Assembly: GCA_007132315.1 (NCBI GenBank)
Contig: SLOW01000179.1
Location: 1 to 9,940, forward strand
Origin: Opitutales bacterium
GTDB lineage: Bacteria; Verrucomicrobiota; Verrucomicrobiia; Opitutales; T3Sed10-336
Direction: 5' to 3'
Length of the DNA: 9,940 nucleotides
The notes beneath the pieces are model-generated. The model was not told the origin of the DNA and searched no databases. It saw only the letters and a program-made list of their open reading frames with translations. Within the stretch, counting starts at the first letter, position 1; each line of letters opens with the position of its first letter. The translations under genes and the position numbers were made by a program. Shown piece by piece: positions 8,466 to 9,940 of this stretch.

Positions 8466-9940
8466 GTCCAGGCGCCGACCAGGGCTTCCACGGTGTCGAT
8501 GGCTCTGGGAGGCGAGGACGGCGCGGGGTCGTCGCCGGCGGCGGGCGCCGCCGCCCCCGCGCCGGCACTGAATGTGGCGTAAGCGCGGGCGTGTTGTTCC
8601 AGGCAGTCGATGGCCAGGTTCGTATCCGATGCATTGAGACAGAGGTGGGCCGCGTCGGGCAGCACCTCGGCGAGACTGCCGAGGAGGGGGATTTCGGCGC
8701 TATCGACGCTCAATCGAATTTCGTAGTTGGGATCGTCGATGCGGAGAGAAGCGCGGAACGAGCCGCCGCCCGGAAGGAGCGCGGTGCCGGTGCCGTTGAG
8801 GGAAATTCCGCCGTTGGCGCGCAGTTCCAGCCAGACCGGGCGTTCCGGGGACACGATCAAGGTAAGCGGGTGATCGGTGCCGTCTGCCAGCGCGAAGGTT
8901 CCGTGGAAGGGGATCCGAAGCACTTCGGCGTTGCCGAGATCGAGGGTGAAATCCGGGTAGAGGGCCGAGGTTTCGGGAAGAGGGAGGTCCTGGCCGCGCA
9001 ACGAGAACACGCCTCCCTGGATTCCGTCCGGAGTGAGTGTTCCGGCCAGCCAGTTCAGATCGAACCGGTCGAAAAGCCGGACCGGCAGTCCCGTCTCAGG
9101 GGGACGGCCCGCCAGGCGGGCGAGGTCTTCGACCGTCACGCCCTCGGTCGGCAAGTCGAACAGATCCCCCTCCAGGACCAACTCCTCCGCGAACTGGAGC
9201 GGACCGTCGAGTTCGAAGGCCACGCTGGCTTCGGGAAAGGAAAAGCGGATGCCGTCGGGATCGTCGGTCAGGGTGGCGCCGGCGGGGAAGCGGAAGGCGA
9301 TGTCGCCGCCGGAGGAGGGGTCGCCGCCTGACGGCCGGTATTCGAAGGCGCCGAGCGTGCCGTCTTCCCGAATGGCCACGGCCGCGCCGCGCCGCGCTTC
9401 GCCGTCGGGGCCGATCGGGGCATAACGCAGGGGGTCGAACAAGGTGAAGCCGCGCGTGAGTTCTCCGATGTTGTTTGCGGCGTCGAAAGCCCGGGCGCGG
9501 TAGTAACGCACCGCGAAAGCGTCTTCGGGGGCGTCGGTGGTCAGCGTCCATTGGCCGGGAGAGGGGGCGTCGGCATCGCCCAGGGTCAGGGTGGTTTCCT
9601 CGGAGGACGGGCCTTCCTGGAATTCCAGCCGAATGACCTCGACGTTTTGCAGGGTGGTGGCGCGCAGTTCGACCAGCACTCCGTCGTCCGTCTGGATCAG
9701 ATAGGCTTCCAGGTTGTCCACGATGGGTGTGCCGCCGATGATGTCGTCGCCGTCGAGGTGCACAACCCGCCAGAAGGCGCGCGGCTCGCCGGTGGCGCCA
9801 TCGTCGTCGGCGTATGTGGAGGCGTCGAAAGCCGGTACGATGGCGACGTCCGTCCAGACCATCAGGTCGAAGCTCCGTTGCAGCAAGTAGAGTTCTCCCG
9901 CCCGGCTGTTCCAAGTGACGCGCCAGCTTTCGCCGTCCTC
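8378..9940 (-). CDS. Giant modular beta-rich surface/secreted protein, upstream fragment (5' partial, ends after a frameshift)
   Basis: The frame is open from the window edge at 9940 and formally stops at the TGA 8380-8378. Its true coding part ends near 8468, because the last 30 or so residues (WTTRTWRRPIPPATT...) are Trp/Arg/Pro-rich and unlike the rest, while good coding continues in the next frame. The TTG at 9886 is not a believable start: the frame runs on upstream with protein of the same style (EDGESWRVTWNSRAG). In order it shows a W..T..S..GELY..QRS.DL..WTDV...FWRV segment (9940-9755), a beta-sandwich-like stretch ending YYRARAFDAANNIGE (about 9740-9440), more beta strands, beta module B1 (about 9069-8650), a short segment with two Cys (LCLNAS, IDCLEQ) and an Ala/Pro linker. 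It is acidic (22 Asp/Glu against 7 Arg in the first 110 residues) and has no lysine. No catalytic motif is visible. A secreted or cell-surface role is inferred from the domain style. It very probably belongs to the same protein as the downstream fragment. Confidence 0.9.
   Translation of the reverse strand, partial: EDGESWRVTWNSRAGELYLLQRSFDLMVWTDVAIVPAFDASTYADDDGATGEPRAFWRVVHLDGDDIIGGTPIVDNLEAYLIQTDDGVLVELRATTLQNVEVIRLEFQEGPSSEETTLTLGDADAPSPGQWTLTTDAPEDAFAVRYYRARAFDAANNIGELTRGFTLFDPLRYAPIGPDGEARRGAAVAIREDGTLGAFEYRPSGGDPSSGGDIAFRFPAGATLTDDPDGIRFSFPEASVAFELDGPLQFAEELVLEGDLFDLPTEGVTVEDLARLAGRPPETGLPVRLFDRFDLNWLAGTLTPDGIQGGVFSLRGQDLPLPETSALYPDFTLDLGNAEVLRIPFHGTFALADGTDHPLTLIVSPERPVWLELRANGGISLNGTGTALLPGGGSFRASLRIDDPNYEIRLSVDSAEIPLLGSLAEVLPDAAHLCLNASDTNLAIDCLEQHARAYATFSAGAGAAAPAAGDDPAPSSPPRAIDTVEALVGAWTTRTWRRPIPPATTSVISSPWRTGWTWSS
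8459..8483. repeat. Perfect 8-bp inverted repeat (stem-loop) at the frameshift
   Basis: CCTGGTCG at 8459-8466 is the exact reverse complement of CGACCAGG at 8476-8483, with a 9-base GC-rich loop between. An alternative shorter hairpin, CCTGG/CCAGG with a 4-base loop, spans 8459-8472. It lies inside coding sequence and has no T-run, so it is not a terminator. Its position over the frameshift suggests a polymerase or base-calling deletion in a hairpin, though it could also be a real mutation hotspot. Confidence 0.75.
8465..8490 (-). other. Frameshift junction joining the two fragments of the giant gene
   Basis: Upstream codons start at positions equal to 1 modulo 3 and give sensible protein to about RAIDTVEALVGAW. 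Downstream codons start at positions equal to 2 modulo 3 and give sensible protein from about LDDQDLAEAHS. The upstream frame past this point is Trp/Arg/Pro-rich and stops at 8378. The downstream frame read upstream of it gives low-quality peptide (ASQSHRHRGSP). One base is therefore missing here, or two extra bases are present, relative to an intact gene. The exact base cannot be fixed because both frames are acceptable over about 8 codons. No X-XXY-YYZ slippery heptamer is present, so a sequencing error or a real inactivating indel is likelier than programmed frameshifting. Confidence 0.88.
8504..8566 (-). other. Ala/Pro-rich linker before the frameshift
   Basis: The peptide AGAGAAAPAAGDDPAPSSPPR is low-complexity and has no predicted strand or helix core. 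It separates the B1 module from the helical region. Similar linkers occur at about 7013-6923 (ALAEPASSAPVAPG) and about 4570-4490 (PLAPQAAPLSTGGPAA), so the protein is divided by three such joints. Confidence 0.6.
8650..9069 (-). repeat. Beta module B, copy 1 (about 140 residues)
   Basis: This copy runs from LNWLAGTLTPDG to LGSLAEVLPDAAH. Its core aligns by eye with copy 2 at 7690-7300: both have HGT.(A/S)L....LTL.V.P..P, then L.GT....L..G..F.A...(R)DP.Y...L, then a hydrophobic strand and an L..(V/A)...A ending. It lies upstream of the frameshift and copy 2 lies downstream, so the two fragments share a module family. That supports their being one protein. Function unknown; the strands suggest a beta-sandwich or beta-solenoid unit. 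Confidence 0.6.
9440..9740 (-). other. Ig-like or Fn3-like beta-sandwich stretch
   Basis: The residues run from TPIVDNLEAYLIQ to RARAFDAANNIGELTRGFTLFDP. Alternating hydrophobic strands and the closing V.YYRARAFDAANNIGE pattern resemble the last strands of bacterial Ig-like domains, where an 'A.D.AGN.G' turn is common. It has no cysteine or lysine. The call rests on strand pattern only, so the exact family is open. Confidence 0.45.
9755..9940 (-). other. WTDV/FWRV-type beta segment (Verrucomicrobiota-like secreted protein motif)
   Basis: The peptide has the pattern W..TW.S..GELYLLQRS.DL..WTDV, then an acidic loop (ADDDGATGEP), then RAFWRVVHL. This pattern, in which a 'measured' W, a Y..QRS.DL..W strand pair and a closing F(W/Y)R(V/I) strand form a small beta domain, recurs in large secreted proteins of Verrucomicrobiota and related phyla. 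That assignment is from memory of the motif style and was not searched. The domain begins upstream of the window. In such proteins it commonly sits next to Ig-like or Fn3-like domains, which fits the beta stretch that follows here. Confidence 0.55.

Noticed and set aside
8459..8483. Rho-independent terminator
   Set aside because: There is a stem-loop but no following T-run on either strand, and coding continues through it.
8459..8490. Programmed -1 ribosomal frameshifting
   Set aside because: The direction and a downstream stem-loop would fit, but no slippery heptamer of the X-XXY-YYZ type is present near the switch.
8023..8634. A minus-strand frame spanning the frameshift
   Set aside because: It is Pro/Arg-rich (RPRLPEPSTPWKPW type) and in the third register, matching neither side of the real protein.
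1..9940. CRISPR array, tRNA, rRNA, riboswitch, insertion sequence or attachment site
   Set aside because: No spaced short direct repeats, cloverleaf, conserved rRNA blocks, transposase or terminal inverted repeats were seen. The whole window is explained as coding sequence.

Overview
The whole window is protein-coding on the minus strand and lies inside one very large gene that runs off both edges. Read from 9940 down to 1, it gives about 490 codons in one frame. A one-base register change near 8465-8490 is followed by about 2,820 codons in a second frame, with no stop down to position 1. There is no intergenic space, and I see no start codon with a ribosome binding site, promoter, terminator, RNA gene, insertion sequence or CRISPR array. 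The long open frames on the plus strand and in the other minus frames are shadows of this gene.

Layout from the N-terminal side. (1) 9940-8650: a beta-rich part. It opens with a W..T..S..GELY..QRS.DL..WTDV motif ending in FWRV, of the kind common in large secreted proteins of Verrucomicrobiota and relatives. An Ig-like or Fn3-like stretch follows, then the first copy (B1) of a beta module. (2) 8650-7690: an Ala/Pro linker, the frameshift with a perfect 8-bp stem-loop, and a helical region. (3) 7690-7300: the second copy (B2) of the same beta module. (4) 7300-6925: a helical spacer and another Ala/Pro linker. (5) 6923-6143: a beta-sandwich-like, possibly carbohydrate-binding region. (6) 6140-5901: a clear bacterial Ig-like domain. 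(7) 5900-4390: a long helical region. (8) 4226-about 1520: two tandem copies (A1, A2) of a module of about 443 residues with three aligned cysteines per copy. (9) 1520-1: a Gly-rich beta segment, a short charged helix, a Cys/His cluster and a final beta part that continues past the window.

The organism is probably a GC-rich bacterium with large modular extracytoplasmic proteins. The motif style suggests the PVC group (Verrucomicrobiota, Lentisphaerota, Planctomycetota) or a similar environmental lineage, but this is inference. The modular beta architecture, paired cysteines, Ig-like domain, acidic composition and long lysine-free tracts point to a secreted or surface protein, perhaps an adhesin, binding or matrix component. 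No catalytic motif is recognisable. The signal peptide and any C-terminal anchoring domain would lie outside the window.
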